Of a stretch of DNA of 64,000 nt, positions 24,077-34,987 are shown piece after piece. The DNA comes from Paracamarosporium sp. OC-R06-R3 (taxonomy: Eukaryota > Ascomycota > Dothideomycetes > Pleosporales > Didymosphaeriaceae). The position numbers and the translations under genes were made by a program. The stretch lies in assembly GCA_019828545.1 (NCBI GenBank), contig JACVRA010000313.1, forward strand, positions 62,001 through 126,000. Reading direction: 5' to 3'. The notes below the pieces were generated by a model. The model had not been told where the DNA came from. It saw only the letters and a program-made list of their open reading frames with translations, and made no database searches. Positions within the stretch are counted from its first letter, which is position 1. Each line of letters opens with the position of its first letter.

Positions 24077-26045
24077 TCAGAAGTCATCGTCGTCCTCGGC
24101 TTCCCTATTCTTGAAAACTAAGAACTGCTCGGGATCTTCCTCCATTATCGTCTGCCAGATCTGCCGTACACGATCGAATACTGCATCGTCGACAACGAGA
24201 TCTAACGGTGTAGGGGGTAGGCCAAGAAAGTGGGCACTTGCGTCATCCGGTAATGGCAACGGCTGCACAGTAGGCATTGCACGCTGTTCGTATTGCATAG
24301 ACCAAAGAGTCTTCGGGAATGGCGAAGCATCAACGCTTGCTAGAAGGCGAGATGTTGCTTGTTTAAGGAGTTGAAAACCACTTTCGCCAGTTAGGCTGGT
24401 GGATGCGTATAGGACACCTGTTTTTCATCGTCAGTGCCTGCTGTATGAACTCTAGACGTCGATTCAGGCTGAATGACATGCCAACATCAGGTTGTCAGAG
24501 GATATCTATCGTCAATGTAATTCGGACAATGTAGATAAGTATTCAAAAAATCAATCATCATAATGGCTTGGAAAAAGAAAGAAGGACGAACTTACTCTGT
24601 CCAGAAGGACATTCACCAGAATCGCTGGAGTGGACATGGATATGGACCGGAGGGAGGCTTTGGTGTCCGTTCGACTCATCTGGCAAGGACAGAGAGCCTG
24701 TAGGGAAAACAAGAATGGCAGAGCCTGGTTGAAACGGCTTCTCTTCCACGATAACAGGCGGAAACAATGTCGATAACGGCGAAGATACAATAGTGATCGA
24801 CTTGCAGAGGGAGTTTTCAGCATTTTCTGGCAGGGTTTCTCCCACCACCCATCGGGCGGTGATGGCTTCGCCGTCTTTCAGATGAAGCTTCACACGAGGA
24901 ACTTGCTCTCCAGCCTGCGTAGATGCAACCCCATCATTGGCTGGTTTTGGTACCGCAGTGCTGGCAGCTTGGTTGACCATACTAGCCGACTCTGTTTCGT
25001 CGATCGGCTCCTTTCCTGCAGCAGACGAGCTTTCCACGGGGACCTGCACTGCTGACACGGAGCCATCAGAGGTAGATAGCCCTTTTCCAAGGACAAAAAC
25101 TCCACCTCCGACAGCACAGGCGCGACAGGCGACTTGGCAGAATTCGTCCAAACCACCATACTTCGGTATGAGCGCGCTGAACTTGCCTAGCGTGCCGATA
25201 GACCGGAGATGCCGTGCTATCCTAGGCAGAGCATGCTCCGTGGTAACGTTTTCAGGACTGTTCGTTGACATAGTGAGTGCCAGCAACGGGGCGGACAGAA
25301 TGGTCGGGGCTTTGAACACGATTGACAGGAAGTCGGAGAAAGGTGAGGTTCGATGTTCCTCCCATTTGGCCTTCTCGTCATCGTTCTCGTAGTCGAGTAT
25401 AAAGCGAAGGATTTTGACCAGCTTGCGCTTAGCGGGAAAGTCAAGCGTGTTGTTTCCAAATAGGTCTTCTCTTGTGTTGGGCACCTTTTCAAGGCTACCA
25501 GACACGGTTTCATCCGAGCTGTCTGGAGAGTACACCCACCAGCTACCAACAGGTAGGAAACCAACCTGATGGTGTGCTTGCGATGTGACGAGGTGACGGC
25601 GGAACGCCGAACCCGAGTATATTAGCTCGGGAGCGAGCGCTAAATTGTATTGTCGACCGGGTCTTCGCGACAGTGCAGTTGCGTCTGACTCAGAAGGCTC
25701 TGGCTCATGGATGGATGCCTCGGCAAAGGCTGCATGGAAGGAGCCTGGGCTCATGTGAGAACAGTATTTTGCAGACCAAAGGACGGCAATGACCTTGGTT
25801 GACTTTGGCTACCCATTCCTCAGCTTCCGATATGCTAAAGGCGGCCGCAGTACCGCTGTAGTAGGGGTTCTCGTCGACATGGAGTATTTTCTTGTCGGAG
25901 CGTGATAATGCTCTTCAAGTGCTGCGTCAGTCAGATTGCGGAACAACTCGCGGTCAGTACATAGTGCTTACAAGGCGAGTAAAGACTGCTGCAGGCCAGT
26001 GCCTGAAATCACGACGTCCCAGTCAGTGTTGTCGAGCGTGTCCAT
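24077..26045 (-). CDS. MRS6: Rab escort protein (Rab geranylgeranyltransferase component A)
   Basis: Presents newly made Rab GTPases to geranylgeranyltransferase II and delivers them to membranes. Predicted 560 residues, exons 26045-25972, 25912-25794, 25744-24596, 24417-24077. Seen: the GDI/REP dinucleotide-fold start TDWDVVISGTGL, then DENPYYSG, NLALAPELIYSGS, the conserved PKYGGLDEFCQVACRACAV block, and SVLYASTSLTG after the last intron. An insert of about 60 Ser/Ala/Glu-rich residues between the two GDI-like halves is typical of REP rather than GDI and accounts for the length. The acidic end (EAEDDDDF) is also typical. Intron 2 uses a GTCATT donor and the last intron is 178 nt. Call is secure. 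Confidence 0.94.
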
Positions 26046-26678
26046 GGTGGGTCACAGGAGAGGGAAAAGAGAGAGAGAAGCGTGCGACAGAACTTTGAGG
26101 TCGGGTGGCCGCCAAGCAATTCTTTAGCGCGGGATGACTAATCGCATGATGGATGAAAATCTTCTGCGCGCCAGCCGAGACTTCTCATACAACACGCTCG
26201 CCGAGAACAGTTCTTGATGTGTGGAACTGTTCACAAGGCACCGAGGCTTCATTGCTTCTGGGCATGCGTGGAGAAGAGATTCTTCGTCCGGTATCTACCG
26301 CTATGGATTTTACCTGAATTAGCGGCTCGAATGTGGCGATACATTTTACATCCAACATGCTGTAATGTTTGTATGATTTCCAAAGGTGATTCCGCATGAA
26401 TCCTGTGCCTTCAAATTCATACATGCGTGCAAAAAATCTTATGGTCTTTGGATTCTTTGGTGTTTTTGGTCTGGTGTTGCGGCTCTTGCATGTGAGCATG
26501 CTTTGTCATGTCACTACATGCTATAACACCTTAGCCAGGCGAAGTGGGCATCTAGTCCTCGCTTCCGCAAAACCAACGCTGTCGTATTATTCATTTCGAA
26601 CGATCGCATTCAGCCTGAGCCCCATCCTAAACAGAAAGTATATATATATAAGTTTGCAACTTATATACATCCATCAAG
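26046..26678. other. Intergenic: MRS6 promoter and tRNA upstream region
   Basis: About 630 bp without a supported gene. A TATATATATA run at 26640-26649 lies about 30 bp before the tRNA and may help place TFIIIB. Confidence 0.55.
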
Positions 26679-26765
26679 TCTTCCTTGGTCTAGTGGTCAT
26701 GATTTCCGCTTGTCATCGCAAGGTTACGAGCGCGGGAGACCGGGGTTCGATTCCCCGAGGGAGAG
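26679..26765 (+). tRNA. tD(GUC): tRNA-Asp (anticodon GTC) with 15-nt intron
   Basis: Acceptor stem TCTTCCT (26679-26685) pairs with AGGGAGA (26758-26764); discriminator G. A box TGGTCTAGTGG and B box GGTTCGATTCC are present. The anticodon stem TCCGC/GCGGG flanks the loop with GTC at 26712-26714; an intron of 15 nt (26716-26730) sits at the canonical place one base after the anticodon. T stem CGGGG/CCCCG is perfect. Mature length is 72 nt before CCA. Confidence 0.93.
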
Positions 26766-28341
26766 ATCTCTTTTTCGCCATTGGAGCACCTCTGGTAATC
26801 AAGGACGGGGAGGGAAACGTCTCGCGTTTTTCTTTTTGTGCAGAAAATGTACGGCACAGATGCTGCATTCTGCAGAACTTCCCCCTTTGATTTCAACCAA
26901 GAAGAGGTCTTACTACGTAATTCATGCTCATAGACGTTGTGAAATTAAGCATATGTAATTTATCTCAAGATTGAAAAAGTGATACTAATAAGTGTTATTC
27001 CTATAAACGTAACTGCATACACCAGGCATCTTCCCACTTCGACCGTCAACAGCTAGTGGTCTTCTTGTTAGCATATTGAAACAAATCGGTGGTGGCAAAC
27101 GTACCGTAGCAGAAGGAGCCGGTCATCAGCCTGCAGAGGTTGTTGGCCTTCTGTTCATGATCTTAGTCTGCAGAGAACAACTGCTATGTCTACGACGGAC
27201 AACACCATACTAGCATGACTCAATGTTTGCTAGTAGTTCTGTGTGCTCGTCGTAGTCGGAGTCGTTGTGTGCAAGTCTTAGGATGTTCAATGAGCTTATT
27301 TACGTTCGGGCTTGATAGCATTTGTCTCGCAACTTGGCAGAACGAACAATGGTGATCTGCCGATTTGGAAGGCAATTGCCTAAAGCATTCGCTTTGCAAA
27401 GAAAGTGAAAGTAGGCCGAGAGATACTGTTAGACTTTGCGCTGCTGTGATCCTGACTTCGGTCCCGACCTTTTTTTGATTCTCATCGGTGCAGGAGGGAT
27501 TTACTTACACATGAGCACATGATACTTCGCCTCAGATCAATGCAGCTAAAACGGGTTCATGAAGAACGGTACCAAGTCGTGCTGATCATTCGTTGTTGAT
27601 CTTTGATCTGATCTCGATGGAGCAACCTATGATGGTTCTTCAACGGGAACTCAGAACTATCATTTTACGTCGGCACATGTTCTGGTATGAGCCATCATGA
27701 TGGATGTACAATATTAACCCAGCGGAGCCGAGCTTACCCCTCATTTGCTCTGCATGAGTCGTATCGCGCGCTCATACTGGTTGCCATATGGCTTGGCATG
27801 CTGATGGGTGTCCATATCCAAGCGTTTAACCTGCATGGCTACTCTTGGAACTCAGGTTTATAATATCTGAAAATCGGCACCTGTCCGATAAGAAGCATGA
27901 TCTATCCTTGAAATATAAAGTGAACACCCCAGAATCCGGCTCAGGTCGTTCGGAAAATATGCATTACGGGATTTTGGCTAGTGACTGGATGGAAAACGTG
28001 TAGATCAACGCCCAGCGGTGTCGGGGTCGAACCATTCTTGGCTGATCTCGTCACCTGCTGTGAGCACCAAATTGGGTAAAAGCGGATTGTGTACATACAG
28101 GAGCACCGCTGCTAAGCCTCCTTCCGTGCGCCTGGGGCAGATTTATTGACGTAACCATGTAAGGATAGGTCATACGAACGGTAGAGGACTAACAGACGCT
28201 TAACCTTCGTTTCTCAACAGTTCTGCCATCAAGATACTTATCTTTTCCTAGTTTATCAGGGTAATTTTCCTTCTCCCAACATCACTGCAGCTACTACTAT
28301 TACTACGGCAACCAAGTTCAGTTTCCATCCCATTCATCACC
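26766..28341. other. Gene-free region, about 1.6 kb
   Basis: Between the tRNA and the GliT-like gene I find no ORF of interest on either strand and no recognisable repeat. The last few hundred bases are the promoter and leader of the next gene. Confidence 0.55.
26771..26775 (+). terminator. RNA polymerase III terminator (T5)
   Basis: Run of five T, five bases after the tRNA 3' end. Confidence 0.8.
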
Positions 28342-29353
28342 ATGGATTTCGTGGACGTCGCCATCATTGGCGGTGGACCCGCGGGGCTGACTGCGGCCAA
28401 TACTTTAGCTCGTCAGCTTCACTCGGCCGTCGTCTACGACAACAGTTCATATCGTAATGCTGGAGTAAACCACATGCACATGGTTCTGACCTGGGACCAT
28501 AAAAGCCCCGAGAAGTACCGTAGCGCAGCCAGAAAGAACATCCTAGATAACTACTCCACAATCGAATTCGCTTATGTGTCGGTGCTCAAGATCAACAAGA
28601 TCTCTGACTCTCATTTCGAGGTGTACGATAGCGATGGAAAGGTAAAGAAGTTCCGCAAGGTTATACTTGCGGTCGGGTCTGCTAATAAATACCCGGATGT
28701 GGAAGGCTATGACAAGCTCTGGAAGAAACGCATGTAAGAAGATCGAATCAAGTGTTAAATGAATAAGACTAACACTCGTTCTCAAAAGCTTCCACTGTCT
28801 ATTCTGTCATGGCTACGAAGACCGAGGTGCCGCGTCCTCAGGCGTCCTTGCGGTCCCACCAGTAGCCGGTGCCCTTGCTGCTCACATGGCTCAAAACGCT
28901 GCACAGCTTACCGAGAAAGTCACTTTGTACACCAACGGTGACGATGCTGTTGAGGCGGAACTCAAGCCAATCGTCAGCGCTTTCGTCCAATCTAAATTCA
29001 GCATCGAGGCACGCAAAATCAAACAACTTTCCGGAGCTGACTCAGGTGACTCCGTCACTGTCGAGTTCGAGGATGGGACAAGCAAGGTCGAAAAGTTCTT
29101 GGTGCACAACCCTCAAACCACTGCCCAAGGCCTCTTCGTGACCCAGCTTGGGCTTGCCGTTACGCCACTGGGTGACATACAAGCTGACGGCCCCTTCTAT
29201 CAGACCAGCGTGCCCGGTGTATATGCGGTTGGCGATTGCAGCACCCCTTACAAAGTGACTCCGAGTTCCCTTACTAGCGGCTGCAATGCTGCCGTCGCAG
29301 CCAGCGCTGAAATTCAGGCCGCGAAGTATGCCCAGACTACGGGTTCTCGATAA
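28342..29353 (+). CDS. GliT-like FAD-dependent dithiol oxidoreductase (thioredoxin reductase superfamily)
   Basis: Predicted 318 residues, exons 28342-28733 and 28789-29353. The FAD-binding start is IIGGGPAGLTAA (residues ~9-20). The redox pair lies in CLFCHGYE (Cys 134 and 137), the form found in gliotoxin-type sulfhydryl oxidases such as GliT and HlmI rather than the CATC of low-molecular-weight thioredoxin reductase. The second nucleotide site has no clear GxGxxA pattern, again like GliT, which uses oxygen instead of NADPH. The C-terminal GVYAVGDC motif closes the FAD domain. No NRPS or other cluster gene is adjacent, so the substrate is unknown. A general dithiol oxidase role is inferred; a typical thioredoxin reductase is less likely. 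Confidence 0.88.
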
Positions 29354-29700
29354 GACGGAAGATAGTGAAATGCACGATATGGTTAGAAAAGTTGCTTTAA
29401 GATGCTTGAGTGGTTCCAACAAAATATTGGTTCGGAACTTAAGCGTTTGTCTTTTAGCTCGAGTAATCTTTGCTAGGAGAGTGTGCTATGAATGCATATC
29501 ACTCATAGGCCCATGAAGATCTTGGCTGTGCAAATTCTGAGTAGTTTCCTTCAGTGTCTTCTGGGTGATCTTAGAATATGGTGATCCCAGGCTTGAATGC
29601 TATGCCTGCCGTTGTGGCGTCTTAAGGAAGTGCACCATAGGTGCAGAGTCCGGAGACAACCATCTATCTTTTATACATCTTAGAGCAACAATCAGCCCCT
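29354..29700. other. Intergenic, convergent 3' ends
   Basis: About 350 bp between the GliT-like gene and the next minus-strand gene. Nothing else seen. Confidence 0.6.
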
Positions 29701-31022
29701 TCAGGCTCTGCGCTTGTTTGTTCCGTCTCCGTCGGTCTGTGAATCAGTCTCTTCAGCTTGATCGTCCGCGTCCTCGTTCACCGTGCCTGAAGTGGATTTA
29801 CTCCGTTTTCGCTTCCGCTTCCGCTTCTTCTTTGTCTTGCTGACTGCCTGCTCACCATCACCTGAAGCGCGAGTATCAGACGCACTCTGCACCACGCTGT
29901 GACCATCATCCGCAACAACCGATCTGCTGTCCCTGCGCATCGAAGCCGCCTCGGCCCTTCTGGCCTTAAGTAGAGCAATGTACTCCTCCGTACGCTTCAC
30001 ATTCTCAACTTTTGTCATAATCTTCCAATTCTCAGGCTTCTCACTCGCCCTCCACTTCTTCCACTGATCTTCATGCATCACGTTTCCGCTGAGAACAACA
30101 AAGGCACAGCTATTATATAGCGTTTCGACTGCTTGGACCGGGAGCCACTTTGCTTTGAGCTGGCCGTGCTCCTTGAGCCAATGCGCGACCTTGGCTGGTG
30201 TCTTGCACATGTGTCGGATATGCGGCTCGACGTAGATGGTGCGCTGATCCCAGAAGCTTAGGCCTGCGTCATCGACAACTTCGAAAGAGTTTGCAGGGAC
30301 GAATGGCGCTGGGTATGTGGAAGGGCGCCGCCGAACGTAGAAACCCTGGCTGGACAGTTCTATTGTTTGACTGGGGAACTTTTGTAATGCCTGTCGAAGA
30401 AGTGTCTGAGTAGCCTCGGGTTTCAATGTCGCTATGTTTGGGTGGTCGAGGATTGCTGTGAGGTGAATGTCTGGATGGTAAAAGTTAGTGGTGGTCCACT
30501 TTACATTGGGCCTACAAGTATATCCTGCTGGGTGCCAATCTAAGACACGCAATACATAGGTAGGTCATATGGCGACCTGCATGACACCTCGTTTATGTAC
30601 ATCGTGCAGTTGATCTTCATGAAATATACACCGAAGCAACACACTACAGGATGCGTCATTAACAGAGAGGACTTACATTTCTCTCCCTCATCGTCCGTCC
30701 TGTACCGCTCTTGGAGCCATCTCGCGCCTCCTTTGTCTTGAAGCGCGTAGTCAGTGAAGATCAGTTCTATCCCAGCAACCACCTGAGCGAGATACTCCGG
30801 CGAAGCGGACGTAGCACTCTTGGAAGCGATTGACTTGTCACCGTGTTCTTCTGGGTTGGACACAGGAGATGCTACGGCTAAGTTTGTACTTGTCTTTTGC
30901 ATTGCTTGCACGAGCGCATCTTCACTTGACACTTCAGTAACGTTTGAGCCTTGTGGTTGGTCTGGTTTGCGCTTCCCGGTCTCCTTGACGCCCTTGAGCC
31001 GGAGAGCGCGAGGGACGAACAT
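29701..31022 (-). CDS. Conserved fungal protein of unknown function with basic nuclear-type tail
   Basis: Predicted 390 residues, exons 31022-30677 and 30527-29701. The N-terminus (MFVPRALRLKGVK) is basic and not a signal peptide. The middle part (about 125-300) looks folded, with conserved-looking aromatic and Pro residues and no recognised motif. The C-terminal ~90 residues contain a Lys/Arg run (KTKKKRKRKRKRSK), a likely nuclear or nucleolar localisation signal, followed by an acidic end. The 149-nt intron ends in a CAG-CAG pair; only the first CAG keeps the frame free of a stop. Shares a 269-bp divergent promoter with the splicing factor WBP11, which hints at an RNA- or ribosome-related role but proves nothing. 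Confidence 0.75.
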
Positions 31023-31104
31023 TGTTGCCGTGAAGATTGCCCATTAGCGCTGGACGAGAGGGAACCCAAAGAGAAGAGAGATCAAATCGAAGCGCAGGTG
31101 CGCT

Positions 31105-31120
31105 ACGCGTCGTGACGCGT
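31105..31120. promoter_or_regulatory. Pair of MCB-like ACGCGT sites in a divergent promoter
   Basis: ACGCGT at 31105-31110 and 31115-31120, four bases apart, in the 269-bp region between two divergent genes. ACGCGT is the MluI cell-cycle box bound by MBF in yeasts; use here is inference. Confidence 0.4.
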
Positions 31121-31291
31121 TCCGATTACCTTGTAAATGGTGAACGCTCATGACGCGAAGTCACGCCGCGGCTCCACAGCACATGTCTTGGCGTGACCGA
31201 ACTTTGGCATCACCACAATTGACAACTTCCCACCGCCCTACATCCACTCTTCTACCCTGCAATCTACTCTCGGATCGTCCAGAATCTCACA

Positions 31292-32221
31292 ATGGCCAAA
31301 GAAAAGAACTTCAATCCCGTGCAAGCCGCGAAAAAGGCAGAAAAGCAGAAGCAACTCAAGAAGCAAAAGGCCCAGCTCCAAACACAGCGAACAGAGAAGC
31401 TCGCACGCCGCAACCCCGTGCGCATCCAGCGCGATATCGATGCCCTCAAAGAAGCTGAACAGAGCGGTGCACTGCGTCCACATGAGCGCCAACGCCTCAC
31501 AGAGCTAGAGAAGGATCTGGCGGCGGTGAACAAGGCGAGGACAGCGCTAGGCGACAAGGCACCACAATTTAAGCCCGAGCGGAGAGATGATGGAGGCGAT
31601 AGAGGTGGCAGGGGAGGTCGAGGTGGCCGAGGAGGCGTGCTGGGCAAGAGGTCGAGAGGAGGGGACTGGAAGGGCCGTGATGGGGAGGACAGCAGCGATA
31701 CGGATGCTGATGTGAGGCATATTCCGATGCCGCGAGATACGCCGCCGCCGATTCCACGACGATACGGAGGAGATGCGCACGCTGAAGACGGTCCTCCAGA
31801 GGCAAAGAAACCCACACTGGTGTACGAAGCAGCGCCGCAGGTCCGCGATCTCAAGAAGGAAGCCACACGGTTCATGCCTGCGGCTGTTGCACAGAAGATG
31901 AAGTTGGCAAAGGGTGAAGGAAGGCTATTGGAGCCGGAGGAGTTCGACAAACTACAACAGGAGGGATACATGAACACTGCGCAAGAGGGCAAAGATGAGG
32001 CAGAGGGAGAAGCAAATCCAGAGCTGGATAGGCTGTCACAACAACAAGAGGCTAGGAAAGCTGCGTCAGAAGCAGCTGAAGCTGCAGTACAAGAGGCGGA
32101 ATATGAGATGATGGAGGCTGAGGGCCGAGGCGAGATACGTGATCTCGAAGCTGAAAGTAGGGTTGCTGAAAACAAATTACGACACGTCGAAATTGAGGAG
32201 GTGGAAGACGAGGATTATTGA
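31292..32221 (+). CDS. WBP11: WBP11-like pre-mRNA splicing factor
   Basis: Single exon, 309 residues. The N-terminus MAKEKNFNPVQAAKKAEKQ followed by a Lys/Gln-rich helix and KLARRNP is the conserved WBP11 (Npw38-binding protein, SNP70) domain. WBP11 is a nuclear splicing-associated protein that binds WW domains through Pro-rich sequence; here a short PRDTPPPIPRR patch (about residue 150) could serve. An RGG-like stretch (GGRGGRGGRGG, about 105-115), a DEDSSDTD-type acidic part and a C-terminal acidic helix follow. Fungal members are shorter than the animal protein (~640), so 309 is acceptable. The start is 270 bp from the divergent neighbour. Confidence 0.85.
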   Translation: MAKEKNFNPVQAAKKAEKQKQLKKQKAQLQTQRTEKLARRNPVRIQRDIDALKEAEQSGALRPHERQRLTELEKDLAAVNKARTALGDKAPQFKPERRDDGGDRGGRGGRGGRGGVLGKRSRGGDWKGRDGEDSSDTDADVRHIPMPRDTPPPIPRRYGGDAHAEDGPPEAKKPTLVYEAAPQVRDLKKEATRFMPAAVAQKMKLAKGEGRLLEPEEFDKLQQEGYMNTAQEGKDEAEGEANPELDRLSQQQEARKAASEAAEAAVQEAEYEMMEAEGRGEIRDLEAESRVAENKLRHVEIEEVEDEDY

Positions 32222-32585
32222 ACTATGATACCCAAACTTAATGATAACGGTCGTTATTCCTATGAGCATCAAGGCCACATCGAGACAAAAATATTGCGCG
32301 GCGGTGAGTTTGTGAGCGTGTTTAACTTTTCATGTGATTGATCGATTTATGTGACAGATCCCTAGTACGGCAACACCATGCAATCACAACATCACAAGCA
32401 ATTTGGAGACAAATGGTTCGTTATCATGATTTATTCATTCATCGTAGCCTAGGCTATAGGGTATAATCTGATACAAGACCGGCTACAGGTGCAAGACTTC
32501 CACCATGCTCAAGCCATAATCGATCGTGTCGAAATTGTAGGAAGAACAACTCAAGATTCAAACAACCCGCAAGAAGCGCAGCCAT
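32222..32585. other. Intergenic, convergent 3' ends
   Basis: About 365 bp between WBP11 and the Hsp12-like gene. Nothing else seen. Confidence 0.6.
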
Positions 32586-32986
32586 CTATTTCTTGTTGCC
32601 GGAGACGGCATCCTGGACGGACTGGGCAGCGTTGCCGATAGACTCCTGAGCCTGACCGAGGATGCCCTTGCCCTGGTTCTCAGCGTTGTCGGAGCCACCG
32701 CGGGTAGCATCGCCGAGCTTCTGGGTGGTGGACTTGTCGCCCTCTGCAATGATGTTAGCAGAAGTTAAGGAGGGATGGATAGGACATCAAGCGTACCAGG
32801 CTGAACGGCAGAGGCGGCACGGTCGTAGGCACCGGAGGCAGTCTCGGAAGCCTTGTCGAGAGTAGACTTCTGGGAGTCAGGAGTGACCTTCTCCTGAACC
32901 TGGTCACCGAGTCCCTTGCGGCTGTGACATGTTAGCAAAGCACGATGGCAGGTATCTGAATGGGACACGTACCCGAGATCAGACAT
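32586..32986 (-). CDS. HSP12: Hsp9/Hsp12-family stress protein
   Basis: Small, hydrophilic, membrane-associated protein strongly induced by heat, osmotic and oxidative stress and stationary phase. Predicted 98 residues in three exons: 32986-32973 (only 14 nt), 32921-32797, 32743-32586. The family pattern is complete: MSDLGRKG start (across intron 1), then KVTPDSQKSTLDKASE, QPEGDKSTTQKLGDATR (across intron 2), and a Gly/Gln-rich tail with GILGQAQESIGNAA. Both introns are about 50 nt and in the places usual for filamentous fungi. Upstream there are a TATA box, a STRE and a CRE/E-box cluster, in line with stress control. Very secure. Confidence 0.96.
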
Positions 32987-33087
32987 GTTGATTTAAGTGT
33001 TGGTTGGGTGGTTGGTGATTGAGTGTAGTGTTTGATGTTGAGTGCAGATTGTGCGATGAAGGACAAAAACCAAAGGCTATAGAAGAG

Positions 33088-33107
33088 TTTATATACACAC
33101 AGAGGGG
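33088..33107 (-). promoter_or_regulatory. TATA box and STRE of HSP12
   Basis: Read on the minus strand, CCCCT (33103-33107) is followed seven bases on by GTATATAAAC (33087-33096), about 100 bp before the HSP12 start. CCCCT/AGGGG is the stress response element of Msn2/4-type factors. Confidence 0.55.
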
Positions 33108-33360
33108 CTGGTGACGCGGCAACCGTGCCCGCAAACAAAGCATGTACGCCATCCGCACGTCATGGTGGTTGTTGAGCGGAAGCCACAGTGAAGGCCCGCA
33201 AATCTGGAAGCTGCCGGGGCGGTCGAGCAAGCGCGTCCTACAGGGCTGCACCATTGGTCGATCAGGTCAATCTGACATGCTAATTTTGCGCTTGATGATG
33301 GTAAAGTCCCTGATTGCCATGGCGGCACGATAGGCCTAGGCTGTTAAGATACCCCGCGAC

Positions 33361-33387
33361 TGACGTCACCCACACGTGAAGCACGTG
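33361..33387. promoter_or_regulatory. CRE plus two E-boxes upstream of HSP12
   Basis: Perfect CRE TGACGTCA (33361-33368), then CACGTG at 33373-33378 and 33382-33387, about 375-400 bp before the HSP12 start. CREs are bound by Atf1/Sko1-type bZIP factors that serve the stress MAP kinase. Assignment to HSP12 is by position only. Confidence 0.5.
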
Positions 33388-34987
33388 CACGCGTCGTGGA
33401 GGGGCAGTACCTCGAGGTCGAGACGGTCGTGTGACACCAGCAAGGTATTCATGTGGATACGCATCCGCGGCTCTGACCATATGCGATCATTCTCCTGCTT
33501 ATCGTTACCCGGTTCCTGTTCGCCTCGAGCTCTTTACGAACCTTCGTGGAGAAGCAATGCTATCATAGCCTGGCGCTATCAGTTAAAGGCCCCTCTATAC
33601 CCCACCAAACAGTCACGTCTTCGCAACCCTCCCGCCTGTGGCTTCTCGTCGACCATGATCTCAGTCTTGGGCCACGCTTTGCCGGAGCATGCACAGTATC
33701 TGGCCCGAAATACTTACGTTGTTTTGCGGTGTTCCCCGAGGAAACGGAGCGATTTCCCGCTCAATGATGTAAACAATGCCTCAGCAGTTTCCTGAGGTTA
33801 CCACATATTGCAAACAAGGCCCACACGCAATGAAGCTAACGAAGGTCTCTTCAACGGATTTACACATTCAATGTCTCCCATTTGCCAGAAAACTGCTCTT
33901 TGCGAACCCCGTTGACTATCGCACTCGCACGAGAGTACTAGACACTCAACGAGAGGGCCTCTGGAACACCTCTGAATCGTAACGTCAAATCAAATGTTTT
34001 CCGTCTGGCTATTGCACCAGTGATTTAGGTTTAACGTAGGGAGAAAGTACCTTAGGCCTTCATACTGAATGTCTCGGGTGTAGTTGTTGGCTGCTGTTAA
34101 TAAACCGCACTACTCGTTCGTCGCTAATGTGTTGCTGCTAGCTGCTTACACAAAAGCTTCACAGCCTCAAGTTGTTGAAGCCTGATCTTACCTTTGTATA
34201 GTACGAAAGCTACGTTCTGATTGACTTTCTAGATTCAGACGCAAAGTTCATTGATGCGTACCTGAGGCTGACCACGACTAAGCACTCTAGTGTGCTCAAA
34301 CACAAGGTTTCCTTTAGCCTAGGTCAAACGATTTCCCGAAAATCCCGTGGCTTTCCGGCCCTTCGTAATTGCTGCCTCGACCAATTAGCATGGCTCAAAT
34401 GCCGTCAAACGTTTCAGAACTTTCGGCGACTTCCCACGTTCCTGCGTCTCGCGCGATAGGAACATTGATCAAATCTCGCGTATGCGAACGCCGAGACCCC
34501 ATGGAGAGTCGCGTCGCTTTGTATGGGAAGAACACCAGAATCTCCACTATGCTATAAGACACTTCTAGCGTGCTACAGGCGTTCCATCACTGCCTCACAG
34601 CGCCCACCATGGCCGTTTGCCTGAACCAGACCAGCAATGATACCTATTATCTCACTGGCGGCGCGCCAAATCCACCTCAGCCGAAATGGCGATGTTTTCT
34701 CACAGTCGTGCGAGTAAAATAGGAGTCCGACGCATTTTGTAGCTAGCCTGTCTGCATTTGGCCGCCCAGTGCACAGCCAGCTTCAACTACCCACCATAGG
34801 CCGGATGCTCACCCTTTGTTGAAATAGGCAGCGTCTCCCGACCCAATTTAGGCTTGCACTTTTCTCCACTGATAAACGGACGCGTCCTCCACTCGTTTAG
34901 GCTCTGTTCAGGTCGATCTTTTGACAACCCTCGCTTTACCCTTATCGACACTTCAAGTTTAATTGTGTATAGTTGTTTTTTCTCAAC

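Larger units (their letters stand above)
32987..34987. other. Gene-free region, about 2 kb, divergent promoters
   Basis: Lies between HSP12 (-) and the GH76 gene (+). Apart from the HSP12 control elements, I see no gene; the ORFs of 60-139 codons have no recognisable content or splice logic. Confidence 0.55.

Noticed and set aside
31264..32175. 303-codon minus-strand ORF opposite WBP11
   Set aside because: Ser/Ala/Cys-rich antisense shadow of a Glu/Lys/Arg-rich gene.
32932..33328. Cys-containing minus-strand ORFs upstream of HSP12 as a small secreted protein
   Set aside because: They cover the HSP12 leader and promoter and lack a credible signal peptide.
33376..33795. 139-codon plus-strand ORF
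   Set aside because: Mixed, domain-free translation and no splice or promoter support.
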